A DNA stretch of 64,000 nt, taken from contig NZ_CP087184.1 in the NCBI RefSeq assembly GCF_024749045.1, positions 5,952,001-6,016,000 of the forward strand. Direction: 5' to 3'. Below are positions 42,961 through 52,931 of the stretch, in pieces. The notes beneath the pieces are model-generated. The model searched no databases. It saw nothing but the letters and a program-made list of their open reading frames with translations, and was not told the origin of the DNA. Made by a program: the position numbers and the translations under genes. The stretch is from Pseudomonas sp. B21-028. GTDB taxonomy: Bacteria > Pseudomonadota > Gammaproteobacteria > Pseudomonadales > Pseudomonadaceae. Every line of letters starts with the position of its first letter. Position 1 is the first letter of the stretch.

Positions 42961-44433
42961 ATGGCCCGTTTCGAACTGCAAAAACTCTACATCGATGGCG
43001 CGTACAGCGATGCCAGCGGCGACGCCACTTTCGAAGCCATCAACCCTGCCAACGGTGAAGTGCTTGCCCAAGTGCAGCGTGCGACGAAAGAAGACGTCGA
43101 GCGCGCCGTGGCCAGTGCTGAAAAGGGCCAGAAAATCTGGGCCGCCATGACCGCCATGCAGCGCTCGCGGATCCTGCGCCGCGCCGTCGACATCCTGCGC
43201 GAGCGCAACGATGAGCTGGCCGCCCTGGAAACCCTGGACACTGGCAAGGCCTACTCCGAAACCCGCTACGTCGACATCGTGACCGGCGCCGACGTGCTGG
43301 AATACTACGCCGGCCTGGTGCCCGCCATTGAAGGCGAGCAGATCCCGTTGCGCGATACCTCATTCGTCTACACCCGTCGCGAGCCCCTGGGCATCGTGGC
43401 CGGGATCGGTGCGTGGAACTACCCGATCCAGATCGCGTTGTGGAAGTCCGCACCGGCCCTGGCGGCCGGCAACGCGATGATCTTCAAGCCAAGCGAAGTC
43501 ACTTCGCTGACCACCCTGAAGCTGGCCGAGATCTACACCGAAGCCGGCGTTCCGCCTGGAGTCTTCAACGTGTTGACCGGCAGCGGCCGTGAAGTCGGCA
43601 CCTGGCTGACCGAGCACCCGCGCATCGAGAAAGTCTCGTTCACCGGCGGCACCGACACCGGCAAAAAAGTCATGGCCAGCGCCTCGAGCTCGTCGCTCAA
43701 GGACGTGACCATGGAACTGGGCGGCAAGTCGCCACTGATCATCTGCGACGACGCCGACCTGGATCGCGCCGCCGACACCGCGATGATGGCCAACTTCTAT
43801 AGTTCCGGTCAGGTTTGCACCAACGGCACCCGCGTGTTCGTGCCAAGCCATCTCAAGGCTGCGTTCGAAGCCAAGATCGCCGAGCGCGTGGCGCGCATCC
43901 GCATCGGCAACCCAGAGGACGAAAACACCAACTTCGGCCCGCTGGTGAGCTTCGCCCACATGGAGAGCGTGCTGGGCTATATCGAGAAGGGCAAGGCCGA
44001 AGGCGCACGCCTGCTGTGTGGCGGCAAGCGCCTGACCGAGGGCGAGTTCGCCAAGGGCGCGTTCGTCGCGCCGACCGTGTTCACCGATTGCACCGACGAG
44101 ATGACCATCGTGCGGGAAGAAATCTTCGGCCCGGTGATGGCGATCCTCAGCTACGAAACCGAAGAAGAAGTGATCCGCCGCGCCAACGACACCGAGTTCG
44201 GCCTGGCCGCCGGTGTCGTGACCCGCGACCTGAACCGCGCCCACCGCGTGATCCACCAACTGGAAGCCGGTATCTGCTGGATCAACGCCTGGGGCGAGTC
44301 CGACGCGAAGATGCCGGTCGGTGGCTACAAACAATCGGGCGTGGGCCGCGAGAACGGCATCAGTTCGCTGAACAACTTCACGCGCATCAAATCGGTACAG
44401 GTCGAGTTGGGCGATTACGCGTCGGTGTTCTGA
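42961..44433 (+). CDS. betB: Betaine aldehyde dehydrogenase
   Basis: A 490-residue aldehyde dehydrogenase that oxidises betaine aldehyde to glycine betaine with NAD(P). The catalytic Cys286 lies in [14 protein letters not shown] and the general-base glutamate in [12 protein letters not shown], the same numbering as the P. aeruginosa enzyme. [13 protein letters not shown] is the coenzyme loop. It follows betI by 84 bp with a GAGGA before the ATG. A REPIN separates it from betA. Confidence 0.96.
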   Translation: MARFELQKLYIDGAYSDASGDATFEAINPANGEVLAQVQRATKEDVERAVASAEKGQKIWAAMTAMQRSRILRRAVDILRERNDELAALETLDTGKAYSETRYVDIVTGADVLEYYAGLVPAIEGEQIPLRDTSFVYTRREPLGIVAGIGAWNYPIQIALWKSAPALAAGNAMIFKPSEVTSLTTLKLAEIYTEAGVPPGVFNVLTGSGREVGTWLTEHPRIEKVSFTGGTDTGKKVMASASSSSLKDVTMELGGKSPLIICDDADLDRAADTAMMANFYSSGQVCTNGTRVFVPSHLKAAFEAKIAERVARIRIGNPEDENTNFGPLVSFAHMESVLGYIEKGKAEGARLLCGGKRLTEGEFAKGAFVAPTVFTDCTDEMTIVREEIFGPVMAILSYETEEEVIRRANDTEFGLAAGVVTRDLNRAHRVIHQLEAGICWINAWGESDAKMPVGGYKQSGVGRENGISSLNNFTRIKSVQVELGDYASVF

Positions 44434-44461
44434 GTCGGCGCGAGATCTGGAGTGAAGCCTT

Positions 44462-44592
44462 TGTGGCGAGGGGATTTATCCCCGCTGGGCTGCGTAGCAG
44501 CCCCAATCCAGACGCTGCATGCCTTCAGACACAACCAGTTGCTGATTTTGCGACTGCTGCGCAGCCGAACGGGGATGAATCCCCTCGCCACA
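44462..44592. repeat. REPIN, family B, between betB and betA
   Basis: GTGGCGAGGGGATTTATCCC and the inverse GATGAATCCCCTCGCCAC. An insertion between two genes of a single pathway; it may lower betA expression relative to betB. Confidence 0.85.
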
Positions 44593-44651
44593 GGTTACGT
44601 GGCATCCCGGCAAGCGCGACCTGAACCCAATTCAAAAAGAGGGTGCATTTC

Positions 44652-46355
44652 ATGTCCCAAGAATTCGATTACATCATCATCGGTGCCGGCTCCGCCGGTA
44701 ACACCCTGGCCACCCGCCTGACCGAAGACGAAGGCGTCACCGTCCTGCTGCTCGAAGCCGGCGGCCCGGACTATCGCCTCGACTTTCGCACGCAGATGCC
44801 CGCCGCCCTGGCGTTCCCGCTGCAAGGCCGACGCTACAACTGGGCCTATGAAACCGATCCCGAGCCACACATGAACGGCCGGCGCATGGAGTGCGGTCGT
44901 GGCAAGGGCCTGGGCGGCTCTTCGTTGATCAACGGCATGTGCTACATCCGTGGCAACGCCCTGGACTATGACAACTGGGCAAAACTGCCCGGTCTCGAGG
45001 ATTGGACGTACCTGGACTGCCTGCCTTATTTCAGGAAAGCCGAAACCCGGGACATCGGCCCGAACGACTATCACGGTGGCGACGGCCCGGTCAGCGTGAC
45101 TACGCCCAAGCCCGGCAACAACCCGCTGTTCCACGCCATGGTCGAGGCCGGCGTGCAGGCCGGTTACCCGCGTACCGAAGACCTCAACGGCTACCAGCAG
45201 GAAGGGTTCGGCCCGATGGACCGCACCGTCACGCCGAATGGCCGGCGCGCCAGCACAGCGCGCGGGTACCTGGATGTGGCCAAGAAGCGTTCGACCCTGA
45301 CCATCGTCACCCATGCCCTGACCGACAAGATCCTGTTCGAAGGCAAGCGTGCCGTGGGTGTGCGTTACCTGGTGGGCGCCGCTGAAGAGCGCGTCGAAGC
45401 CCGGGCGCGCAAGGAAGTGCTGCTGTGCTCCGGCGCCATCGCCTCGCCGCAGATCCTGCAACGCTCCGGCGTCGGCCCGGCCAAACTGCTGGAAAGCCTC
45501 GACATCCCGGTGGTCCACGACCTGCCGGGCGTCGGTGAAAACCTCCAGGACCACCTGGAGCTCTATCTGCAATACGCCTGCACCCAACCGGTCTCGTTGT
45601 ATCCGTCGCTGCTCTGGTACAACCAGCCGGCCATCGGTGCCGAATGGCTGTTCAACGGCACCGGCATCGGCGCCAGCAACCAGTTCGAGGCCGGCGGTTT
45701 CATCCGCAGCCGTCCGGAATTCGAATGGCCGAACATCCAGTATCACTTCCTGCCGGTGGCGATTAATTACAACGGCAGCAACGGTGTGAAGGAGCACGGC
45801 TTCCAGGCGCACATGGGTTCCATGCGCTCGCCAAGCCGGGGCCGGATCCAGGCGAAGTCCAAGGATCCGCGCCAGCACCCGAGCATCCTGTTCAACTACA
45901 TGGCCACCGAGCAGGACTGGCAAGAGTTCCGCGACGGCATCCGCCTGACTCGCGAGATCATGCAGCAGCCGGCGCTGGACCCGTTCCGTGGGCGCGAGAT
46001 CAGCCCGGGCATCGAGGTGCAGACCGACGAGCAACTGGACCAATTCATCCGCGAACACGCCGAAACCGCCTTCCACCCGTCCTGCTCGTGCAAGATGGGC
46101 ACCGACGACATGGCGGTGGTGGACGGTGAAGGCCGCGTGCATGGCATGCAAGGCCTGCGGGTGGTGGATGCCTCGATCATGCCGATCATCACCACCGGCA
46201 ACCTGAACGCGCCGACAATCATGATCGCCGAGAAAATCGCCGACAAGATCCGCGGCCGCAAGCCACTGCCACGCAGCACCGCGCCGTACTATGTGGCCGG
46301 CGATGCGCCGGTCAAGGGCAAGCCGGTGCGCGAGGTGGCGCCAACCGTGCAGTAA
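44652..46355 (+). CDS. betA: Choline dehydrogenase
   Basis: A 567-residue GMC flavoprotein, membrane associated, that oxidises choline to betaine aldehyde and on to betaine. FAD motif [15 protein letters not shown] is at the N-terminus; [15 protein letters not shown] and [15 protein letters not shown] are the GMC signatures; [13 protein letters not shown] holds the catalytic histidine, and [17 protein letters not shown] is the C-terminal Asn-containing motif. ATG at 44652 is chosen over one 9 bases upstream by similarity in length and the AGAGGG spacing. Third gene of the bet operon. Confidence 0.95.
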   Translation: MSQEFDYIIIGAGSAGNTLATRLTEDEGVTVLLLEAGGPDYRLDFRTQMPAALAFPLQGRRYNWAYETDPEPHMNGRRMECGRGKGLGGSSLINGMCYIRGNALDYDNWAKLPGLEDWTYLDCLPYFRKAETRDIGPNDYHGGDGPVSVTTPKPGNNPLFHAMVEAGVQAGYPRTEDLNGYQQEGFGPMDRTVTPNGRRASTARGYLDVAKKRSTLTIVTHALTDKILFEGKRAVGVRYLVGAAEERVEARARKEVLLCSGAIASPQILQRSGVGPAKLLESLDIPVVHDLPGVGENLQDHLELYLQYACTQPVSLYPSLLWYNQPAIGAEWLFNGTGIGASNQFEAGGFIRSRPEFEWPNIQYHFLPVAINYNGSNGVKEHGFQAHMGSMRSPSRGRIQAKSKDPRQHPSILFNYMATEQDWQEFRDGIRLTREIMQQPALDPFRGREISPGIEVQTDEQLDQFIREHAETAFHPSCSCKMGTDDMAVVDGEGRVHGMQGLRVVDASIMPIITTGNLNAPTIMIAEKIADKIRGRKPLPRSTAPYYVAGDAPVKGKPVREVAPTVQ

Positions 46356-46370
46356 CACCGCAGCGCGGCT

Positions 46371-46598
46371 ATCGCGAGCAGGCTCGCTCCCACAGGGATC
46401 TCCGAAGGACACAACTCTTGTGACCACTAAGGTCCAGTGTGGGAGCGGGCTTGCTCGCGAAGAGGCCGGCATATCCGACATCTTCATCGATTGTCACACC
46501 GCCTTCGCGAGCAAGCCCGCTCCCACAGAGAGTCCGTTGTGAACACAAATATTGTGTCCGACACAGATCCCCTGTGGGAGCGAGCCTGCTCGCGATAG
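46371..46598. repeat. Four family A REPs as two successive inverted pairs
   Basis: Copies near 46371, 46438, 46506 and 46571 alternate in orientation. The two middle copies are a variant (GGGAGCGGGCTTGCTCGCGA). They fill most of the 46356-46712 gap after betA; the peptidase promoter must lie in the last 100 bp. Confidence 0.85.
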
Positions 46599-46712
46599 CG
46601 TGCGTCCTGACCTCCCACATCCCTTGATCCCTCCCCCGCCCAGGCCTACTCTAGAGCCGCCGCGTCAATGCGCCGCACCTCGCTGCACCGCCACTCCAGA
46701 CAAGGAGGTTTC

Positions 46713-48155
46713 ATGTTCGACTTCCACCCCCAGCTCAAGCAGCGTTTTGCTGCCTTGCGCACGGGCGCTGAATTCTTTTCCCTGCGTTACGTGCGCGAGT
46801 CCGGCCAGCATCTGTCGGTGCGCAAGAACATCGCCGAACCGCCCAGCCTGGGTCGTGACGAAGGGGCGATGCTCACCGTGCGGGTCAACGGTGTCGAAGC
46901 CTATGCGGCCACCAACGACCTGTCCCAGGCCGGCCTGCAAACAGCACTCGAACACGCCGAGCAACGGGCCCGCCGGCTCAAGCCCCACGCCTTGCTCGAC
47001 CTGCGCGAGCAGGCGGTGGCCAGCGACCGTGCCGATTACTTCTCGCCGCATTTCGACCAGGCGTTCCCCTCCTTGGGCGATTGCTACCAATTACTCGGCG
47101 ACGAATCGGCGACGGTGCCCCAGGACGAACGTCTGGTGAACTGGCAGGTCAGCATCGGCTTGACCCAGGTCGAGCAGATCTACCTCAACAGTGCCGGCGC
47201 CGAATTGCGTCAGGCCCAGCGTTTCATCTATCCGGCACTGGACGTCACCGCCTTCGACGGTCATGACAGCCAGACCCGCACCCTGGGTCGCGAGAACTTC
47301 GGCCAGCAGGGTGGCTTCGATGTGATCAGCCGTTGCGGCCTGATCGGTGCCGGGCAAAAAATTGCCGATCAGGCGCTGCAATTGCTGATGGCGCCGAACA
47401 CGCCGCAAGGCCCGCGGGACCTGCTGTTGATGCCAGACCAGATGATGTTGCAGATCCATGAATCCATCGGCCACCCGCTGGAACTGGACCGCATCTTGGG
47501 GGACGAGCGCAACTACGCCGGCACCAGCTTCGTCAAGACCAGCGATTTCGGCCATTTGCAGTACGGCTCCAGCCTGCTGAACGTGACGTTCGACCCGGAC
47601 ATTCCCGAGGAACTGGCCAGCTACAGCCATGATGACGACGGCAGCGCCGCCAGCAAGCAGTTCCTCATTCGCGAAGGCTTGTTGCTGCGCCCATTGGGCG
47701 GCGCGCTGTCACAGTTTCGCGCAGGCCTGGACGGCGTCGCCAACAGCCGCGCCTGCGGCTGGAACCGCGCGCCCATCGACCGCATGGCGAACCTGAACAT
47801 CGAGCCGGGCGATCAGCCCCTGGAACAGTTGATCCAGAACATCGAGCGCGGCGTGCTGATGCGTACCAACCGCTCCTGGTCCATCGACGATGCACGCAAC
47901 AAGTTCCAGTTCGGCTGCGAATGGGGCCAGTTGATCGAAAACGGGGAGCTCAAGGGCGTGGTGAAGAATCCCAACTACCGAGGCATTTCCGCGCAATTCT
48001 GGAAGAGCCTGCGGGCCGTGGGCGATGCCAGTACCTCCCGGGTGCTGGGCACGCCGAACTGCGGCAAGGGCGAACCGAACCAGGTCATCCGCGTCGGCCA
48101 TGCGTCGCCAGCCTGTGTGTTCAGCAACGTAGATGTGTTTGGGGGAGACGCTTGA
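46713..48155 (+). CDS. TldD-family metallopeptidase
   Basis: A 480-residue TldD/PmbA (U62) protein. The zinc site HExxxH is His249-Glu250...His254 (HESIGH), in the catalytic, TldD-like subunit. LLMPDQMMLQIHESIGHPLELDR and GVLMRTNRSWSIDDARNKFQFGCEWG follow the family. TldD with TldE/PmbA forms a heterodimeric protease that trims unfolded or ribosomally made peptides, for example in microcin B17 maturation. AAGGAGG lies 4 bases before the ATG. It overlaps the next gene by one base, so the pair is co-translated. It probably is a second pair besides the housekeeping tldD and pmbA, which in Pseudomonas lie elsewhere. Confidence 0.9.
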   Translation: MFDFHPQLKQRFAALRTGAEFFSLRYVRESGQHLSVRKNIAEPPSLGRDEGAMLTVRVNGVEAYAATNDLSQAGLQTALEHAEQRARRLKPHALLDLREQAVASDRADYFSPHFDQAFPSLGDCYQLLGDESATVPQDERLVNWQVSIGLTQVEQIYLNSAGAELRQAQRFIYPALDVTAFDGHDSQTRTLGRENFGQQGGFDVISRCGLIGAGQKIADQALQLLMAPNTPQGPRDLLLMPDQMMLQIHESIGHPLELDRILGDERNYAGTSFVKTSDFGHLQYGSSLLNVTFDPDIPEELASYSHDDDGSAASKQFLIREGLLLRPLGGALSQFRAGLDGVANSRACGWNRAPIDRMANLNIEPGDQPLEQLIQNIERGVLMRTNRSWSIDDARNKFQFGCEWGQLIENGELKGVVKNPNYRGISAQFWKSLRAVGDASTSRVLGTPNCGKGEPNQVIRVGHASPACVFSNVDVFGGDA

Positions 48156-49492
48156 TGAGTACCGTCAACAATCAAGCCGAGGCATTCAAGGCGCTGGTCG
48201 ACTGGCTACACGCTGCGCTGCATGAATCCGAACAATTCACCCTGGGCTACGCCGGGGAGTCCTCGGCCTTCGTACGCTTCAACCATGGCAAGGTGCGCCA
48301 GGCCGGCCAGGTGCAACAGGCCAGCGTGAGTTTCAAACTGATCGATGACGGGCGCCACGCCGATCTGCAGATCACCTTGTCCGGCGAGACCGAGACAGAC
48401 TTGCAGCGCTTGAGCGAAGGCCTGCAACAACTGCGCGATACCCTGCCACTGCTGCCGCCGGATCCTTACCTGTTGCTCAACCACAATCACTGGCAGAGCA
48501 ACCATGTGCAGGACCATCCGCTGCCGGAGACCGAACAGGCCGTGGCCGAAATCGCCCGGGCCGCGGAAGGCGTGGACCTGGTGGGGATCTACGCCGCCGG
48601 CCCCATCAGCCGAGGTTTCGCCAGTTCTTCGGGGGCGTTTGGCTGGCATCAAGCCAATAGCTTCAACTTCGACTTCAGCCTGTTCCACGAAAACGGCCAG
48701 GCGGTGAAAGCCCGCTACGCCGGCCATGAATGGAGCAGCGAAGGGTTTGCCCAGCGCTTTGCACACGCCCGCGAGCAACTGGCATTTCTCGGCCGGCCGC
48801 TGCGCACGCTGCCGCCCGGTGAATACCGCGCCTACCTCGCGCCCGCCGCCCTGGAAGAGATCATGATCATGCTCAGCGAAGGGGGATTTTCCGCCCGGGC
48901 AATTGCCAGCAAGCAGAGCCCCTTGCAGAAACTCTACGCCGGCGATGCGTACCTCAGCCCGGTCGTCTGGCTGAGCGAGCAGGTGAGCGGCTCCTTGAGC
49001 CCCGGGTTTTCCGATGAAGGCTATCCGCGCGACGACCTGGCGCTGATCGCCAAGGGCACGGCCAACGCCCGGTTGATCAATTCCCGCAGCGCCGCCGAAT
49101 ACGGCCTCACCGCCAACGGTGCGAGCAGCTACGAATACCCCACGGCGCTGGTCATGCAGGAAGGCCAGTTGGAGCAGAAATACATTCTCGAGCGCCTCGG
49201 CACTGGCTTGTATATCAGCAACCTCTGGTACCTGAACTACTCGGATCAGCCAGCCGCACGCTTGACCGGCATGACCCGCTTCGCCACATTCTGGGTCGAA
49301 AACGGACAAATCCAGGCACCGGTCAGCACTATGCGCTTCGATGACAGCGTCTACAGCCTGCTCGGCTCGCAACTCGAAAGCCTGACCCGGGAGCGGGAAC
49401 TCCTGCTCTCGGCAAGCACCTACAGCCAGCGGGCCACGGCCTCGATGTTGTTGCCTGGGGCGTTGGTCAAGCGGTTGACGTTGACGTTGTAA
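48155..49492 (+). CDS. PmbA/TldE-family protease partner
   Basis: A 445-residue TldD/PmbA-family protein lacking the HExxxH zinc motif, as expected for the non-catalytic TldE-type subunit. SSGAFGWHQANSFNFDFSLFHENGQAVK and YISNLWYLNYSDQPAARLTGMTRFATFWVENGQIQAPV are family stretches (the last resembles NLWY.N in this group). Its ATG shares one base with the tldD-like stop (TGATG). The two products should form the heterodimer. No candidate precursor peptide is visible next to it. Confidence 0.88.
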   Translation: MSTVNNQAEAFKALVDWLHAALHESEQFTLGYAGESSAFVRFNHGKVRQAGQVQQASVSFKLIDDGRHADLQITLSGETETDLQRLSEGLQQLRDTLPLLPPDPYLLLNHNHWQSNHVQDHPLPETEQAVAEIARAAEGVDLVGIYAAGPISRGFASSSGAFGWHQANSFNFDFSLFHENGQAVKARYAGHEWSSEGFAQRFAHAREQLAFLGRPLRTLPPGEYRAYLAPAALEEIMIMLSEGGFSARAIASKQSPLQKLYAGDAYLSPVVWLSEQVSGSLSPGFSDEGYPRDDLALIAKGTANARLINSRSAAEYGLTANGASSYEYPTALVMQEGQLEQKYILERLGTGLYISNLWYLNYSDQPAARLTGMTRFATFWVENGQIQAPVSTMRFDDSVYSLLGSQLESLTRERELLLSASTYSQRATASMLLPGALVKRLTLTL

Positions 49493-49519
49493 AACAATGA
49501 CCTTGATGTATGAGATTTC

Positions 49520-49652
49520 CTGTGGCGAGGGGATTCATCCCCGCTGGGCTGCGAAGCAGCCCCGGACCTGTCAGCTCGGTGGACCAGACTGATCGCGTTC
49601 AGCCGTTTGGGGGCTGCTTTGCAATCCAGCGGGGATGAATCCCCTCGCCACA
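49520..49652. repeat. REPIN, family B variant
   Basis: TGTGGCGAGGGGATTCATCC and the inverse GGATGAATCCCCTCGCCACA, between the peptidase pair and the MFS gene. Confidence 0.85.
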
Positions 49653-49715
49653 GATACATCCTCTAGCCACAAAAGCATCACTGCACCCTGTTTAATACGC
49701 CATACAAGAGGCCCC

Positions 49716-51143
49716 ATGCCCAACCGTGCACCGCTCGACGCAACCACCGCCCGCTGGCTCCCGTGGGTCGTGGCGATTGCTTTCTTCATGCAGTCCCTTG
49801 ACGGGACGATCCTCAATACTGCCCTGCCCGCCATGGCCAGTGACCTGGCGGAGAACCCGCTGCGCATGCAGGGCGTGATCATTGCCTACATGCTCACCGT
49901 GGCGTTGCTGATCCCGGCCTCGGGCTGGATCGCCGACCGCTTCGGCACCAAGAAGATCTTCTTCGGCGCGATCCTGTTGTTCAGCTTCGGCTCGTTGCTG
50001 TGCGCCTTGTCCAGTTCCCTGACGATGCTGGTCGGTGCGCGGGTGGTCCAGGGCCTGGGCGGCGCGCTGATGCTGCCGGTGGGCAGGCTGGTGGTACTGC
50101 GAGCCTATCCACGCTCGGAACTGGTGCGGATCATGGGCTTCATCACCATTCCCGGTCTGCTCGGCCCGCTGCTCGGCCCGACCATGGGCGGCTGGATGGT
50201 GCAGTACCTGACGTGGCACTGGATCTTCATCATCAACCTGCCGGTGGGGATGATCGGCTGCTATGCGGTGTGGAAATTCATCCCTGACCTGCGTGGCGGC
50301 GAGCGTACCCGCTTCGATGGCGTGGGCTTCCTGCTGTTCGGCGCGGCGATGGTGCTGATCACCATCGCCATGGAGGGCCTGGGCGAATTGCATTTGCCGC
50401 ACTTGCGGGTGATGTTGCTGCTGTTCGGCGGCATGGCCTGCCTGGCGGCTTATTGGTTGCGGGCCGGACACGTCGAGAATCCGCTGTTCGCGCCGTCGCT
50501 GTTCAAGACCCGGACTTTCGCAGTAGGCATCCTGGGCAATCTCTTCGCCCGCCTGGGCAGCGGCGCCCTGCCCTTCCTGGTGCCGTTGCTGCTGCAAGTG
50601 GCCCTGGGTTATTCACCGTCCCAGGCCGGGATGAGCATGCTGCCCCTGGCGGCGGCGGCCATGGTTGCCAAATCCCTGGCCCGGCCATTGATCGAACGCC
50701 TGGGCTATCGCATCGTCCTGACCGGAAACACCCTGGCCTTGGGCATCATGCTGGCGAGCATGGGTTTGGTCAGCGAGCACACCCCGTACTGGCTGCTGTT
50801 GGCGCAACTGGCGGTGCTGGGGGCGATCAACTCGCTGCAATTCACAGCGATGAACGCGGTGACCCTGATTGACCTGGACGATGCCAGCGCCAGCAGCGGC
50901 AACAGCCTGCTGTCCGTGGTAGCGCAACTGTCCCTGAGCCTCGGCGTCGCCTGTGCCGGCGCCCTGCTCGGCGGCTTTACCGCCCAGGTGGGCAACGATG
51001 GGGTCGACACGGTGCTGGGCGCGTTCCAGCTGACGTTCGTGACGGTGGGGGCCATGGCGATGCTGGCGGCGACGATTTTTTCCCAGTTGTCGACGCAGGA
51101 TGGGCGGCGGACGAAGCGGCCGGATGAGCATATCGAGCACTAG
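49716..51143 (+). CDS. MFS transporter, DHA2 (MdtD-like) family
   Basis: A 475-residue inner-membrane antiporter with about 14 membrane segments. The segment-1 motif FFMQSLDGTILNTALPAMA and GWIADRFGTKKIFF (motif A) followed by GARVVQGLGGALMLPVGRLVV (motif B) and GLLGPLLGPTMGGWMVQ (motif C of drug exporters) place it in the 14-TMS DHA2 group, close to MdtD. Substrate unknown. The ATG at 49716 is used; earlier in-frame codons run through the REPIN. Single gene between two REPINs. Confidence 0.88.
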   Translation: MPNRAPLDATTARWLPWVVAIAFFMQSLDGTILNTALPAMASDLAENPLRMQGVIIAYMLTVALLIPASGWIADRFGTKKIFFGAILLFSFGSLLCALSSSLTMLVGARVVQGLGGALMLPVGRLVVLRAYPRSELVRIMGFITIPGLLGPLLGPTMGGWMVQYLTWHWIFIINLPVGMIGCYAVWKFIPDLRGGERTRFDGVGFLLFGAAMVLITIAMEGLGELHLPHLRVMLLLFGGMACLAAYWLRAGHVENPLFAPSLFKTRTFAVGILGNLFARLGSGALPFLVPLLLQVALGYSPSQAGMSMLPLAAAAMVAKSLARPLIERLGYRIVLTGNTLALGIMLASMGLVSEHTPYWLLLAQLAVLGAINSLQFTAMNAVTLIDLDDASASSGNSLLSVVAQLSLSLGVACAGALLGGFTAQVGNDGVDTVLGAFQLTFVTVGAMAMLAATIFSQLSTQDGRRTKRPDEHIEH

Positions 51144-51167
51144 CCTGGATTTTTGGTGAAGGGCTTT

Positions 51168-51281
51168 TGTGGCGAGGGGATTTATCCCCGTTCGAGTGCG
51201 CAGCGCTCGCCGTCGATCTGATCTATTCACAGCTCTTGGGGCCGCTTCGCAGCCCAGCGGGGATAAATCCCCTCGCCACAG
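51168..51281. repeat. REPIN, family B
   Basis: TGTGGCGAGGGGATTTATCC and the inverse GGATAAATCCCCTCGCCACA between the MFS gene and dbpA. Confidence 0.85.
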
Positions 51282-51397
51282 GTTAATCGCCCAGCCTTCC
51301 CAGCGCCCCATGGCCCCGCACAGCTCGTCCAGAACTTTCGAAGAAAGTGGCACGAGGCTGCTACACTGCGCGACATTTTGTTTTGCAGGCCTGTCCC

Positions 51398-52783
51398 GTG
51401 ACCACCATTGCCACCGCTTTCAACACTTTGCCGCTGTCCGCCGCCATGCTGGCTAACCTCGAATCCCTCGGTTATGCCCAGATGACGCCGATCCAGGCGC
51501 AAAGCTTGCCGGTGATCCTCAAGGGCCTGGACCTGATCGCCCAGGCCAAGACCGGCAGCGGCAAGACCGCCGCGTTCGGTATCGGCCTGCTGAACCCGAT
51601 CAATCCGCGCTACTTCGGCTGCCAGGCGCTGGTCATGTGCCCGACCCGCGAGTTGGCCGACCAGGTCGCCAAGGAAATCCGTCGCCTGGCCCGCGCCGAG
51701 GACAACATCAAGGTCCTGACCCTGTGCGGCGGCGTCTCCTTCGGCCCGCAGATCGCCTCCCTCGAACATGGCGCCCACATCATCGTCGGCACCCCGGGAC
51801 GCATCCAGCAGCATCTGCGCAAAGGCTCGCTGGTACTCGACGGCCTCAATACGCTGATCCTCGACGAAGCCGACCGCATGCTCGACATGGGGTTCTACGA
51901 CGCGATCGAAGACATCATCCAGCAGACCCCGGAGCGTCGCCAGACGCTGCTGTTCTCCGCCACCTACCCGGTGGGCATCAAGCAGCTGTCGTCCAAATTC
52001 ATGCGTGACCCGCAACAGGTGAAAGCCGAGGCACTGCACTCCGATGCGCAGATCGAGCAGCGTTTCTACGAGATTTCGCCCGAGGAGCGCATGGACGCGG
52101 TGGTCAAGGTACTGGCGCACTTCCGTCCGGCCTCTTGCGTGGCGTTCTGCTTCACCAAGCAGCAGGTTCAGGAAACCGTCGACCACCTGACGTCCAAGGG
52201 CATCTCCGCCGTCGGCCTGCATGGGGACCTGGAACAGCGTGACCGCGACCAGGTGCTGGCGATGTTCGCCAACCGCAGCACGTCGGTGCTGGTGGCCACC
52301 GATGTGGCGGCCCGTGGCCTCGATATCGATGCCCTGGACATGGTGATCAACGTCGAACTGGCCCGAGACTCGGAAATCCATATCCACCGCGTCGGCCGTA
52401 CCGGTCGCGCCGGGGAAACCGGTGTTGCCATCAGTCTGGTAGCGCCGTCCGAAGCCCACCGCGCCCAGGCCATCGAGCAACTGCAGAAGGCGCCGCTGAG
52501 CTGGGATCAGCTGGACAACCTCAAGCCCCAGGGTGGCGGCCCGCTGTTGCCAACCATGAGCACCCTGTGCATCGCCGCCGGCCGCAAGGACAAGGTTCGC
52601 CCCGGCGACATCCTCGGCGCCCTGACCGGCGATGCGGGCATCCCCGGCACCCAGGTCGGCAAGATCGCGATTTTCGATTTCCAGGCTTACGTGGCCGTGG
52701 AACGGGACATCGCCAAACAGGCCCTCAAGCGCCTGAACGAAGGCAAGATCAAGGGACGTTCGTTGCGGGTGCGGATCCTGTAA
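51398..52783 (+). CDS. dbpA: ATP-dependent RNA helicase DbpA
   Basis: A 461-residue DEAD-box helicase with a GTG start (VTTIATAFNTLPLS). Q motif GYAQMTPIQAQSLP, Walker A AQAKTGSGKT, LDEADRML (DEAD), SATYP (SAT) and HRVGRTGRAG are in order. The C-terminal 75 residues form the RNA-binding domain that recognises hairpin 92 of 23S rRNA in E. coli DbpA (GDILGALTGDAGIPGTQVGKIAIFDFQAYVAV). It acts in 50S subunit assembly. Length equals DbpA of E. coli. Confidence 0.94.
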   Translation: MTTIATAFNTLPLSAAMLANLESLGYAQMTPIQAQSLPVILKGLDLIAQAKTGSGKTAAFGIGLLNPINPRYFGCQALVMCPTRELADQVAKEIRRLARAEDNIKVLTLCGGVSFGPQIASLEHGAHIIVGTPGRIQQHLRKGSLVLDGLNTLILDEADRMLDMGFYDAIEDIIQQTPERRQTLLFSATYPVGIKQLSSKFMRDPQQVKAEALHSDAQIEQRFYEISPEERMDAVVKVLAHFRPASCVAFCFTKQQVQETVDHLTSKGISAVGLHGDLEQRDRDQVLAMFANRSTSVLVATDVAARGLDIDALDMVINVELARDSEIHIHRVGRTGRAGETGVAISLVAPSEAHRAQAIEQLQKAPLSWDQLDNLKPQGGGPLLPTMSTLCIAAGRKDKVRPGDILGALTGDAGIPGTQVGKIAIFDFQAYVAVERDIAKQALKRLNEGKIKGRSLRVRIL

Positions 52784-52807
52784 CCATCCCAACCAACGAA
52801 GTTCCCC

Positions 52808-52896
52808 TGTGGGAGCGAGCCTGCTCGCGATTGCGGCGGGTCAGCCAACCTTTATTTGACTGACCCGCCGCAATCGCGAGCAGGCTCGCTCCCACA
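52808..52896. repeat. REPIN with perfect 37-bp arms
   Basis: TGTGGGAGCGAGCCTGCTCG opens the left arm, which continues CGATTGCGGCGGGTCAG; the right arm is its exact inverse, over a 15-base loop. The perfection extends beyond the REP core itself into the linker. Confidence 0.9.
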
Positions 52897-52931
52897 ATGG
52901 GTTTTGTGGTGACACATGAGAGGACACCGTT

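Noticed and set aside
46371-46598. CRISPR-like array of regularly spaced repeats
   Set aside because: The repeats alternate in orientation and belong to REP family A found in many other gaps; no cas genes.
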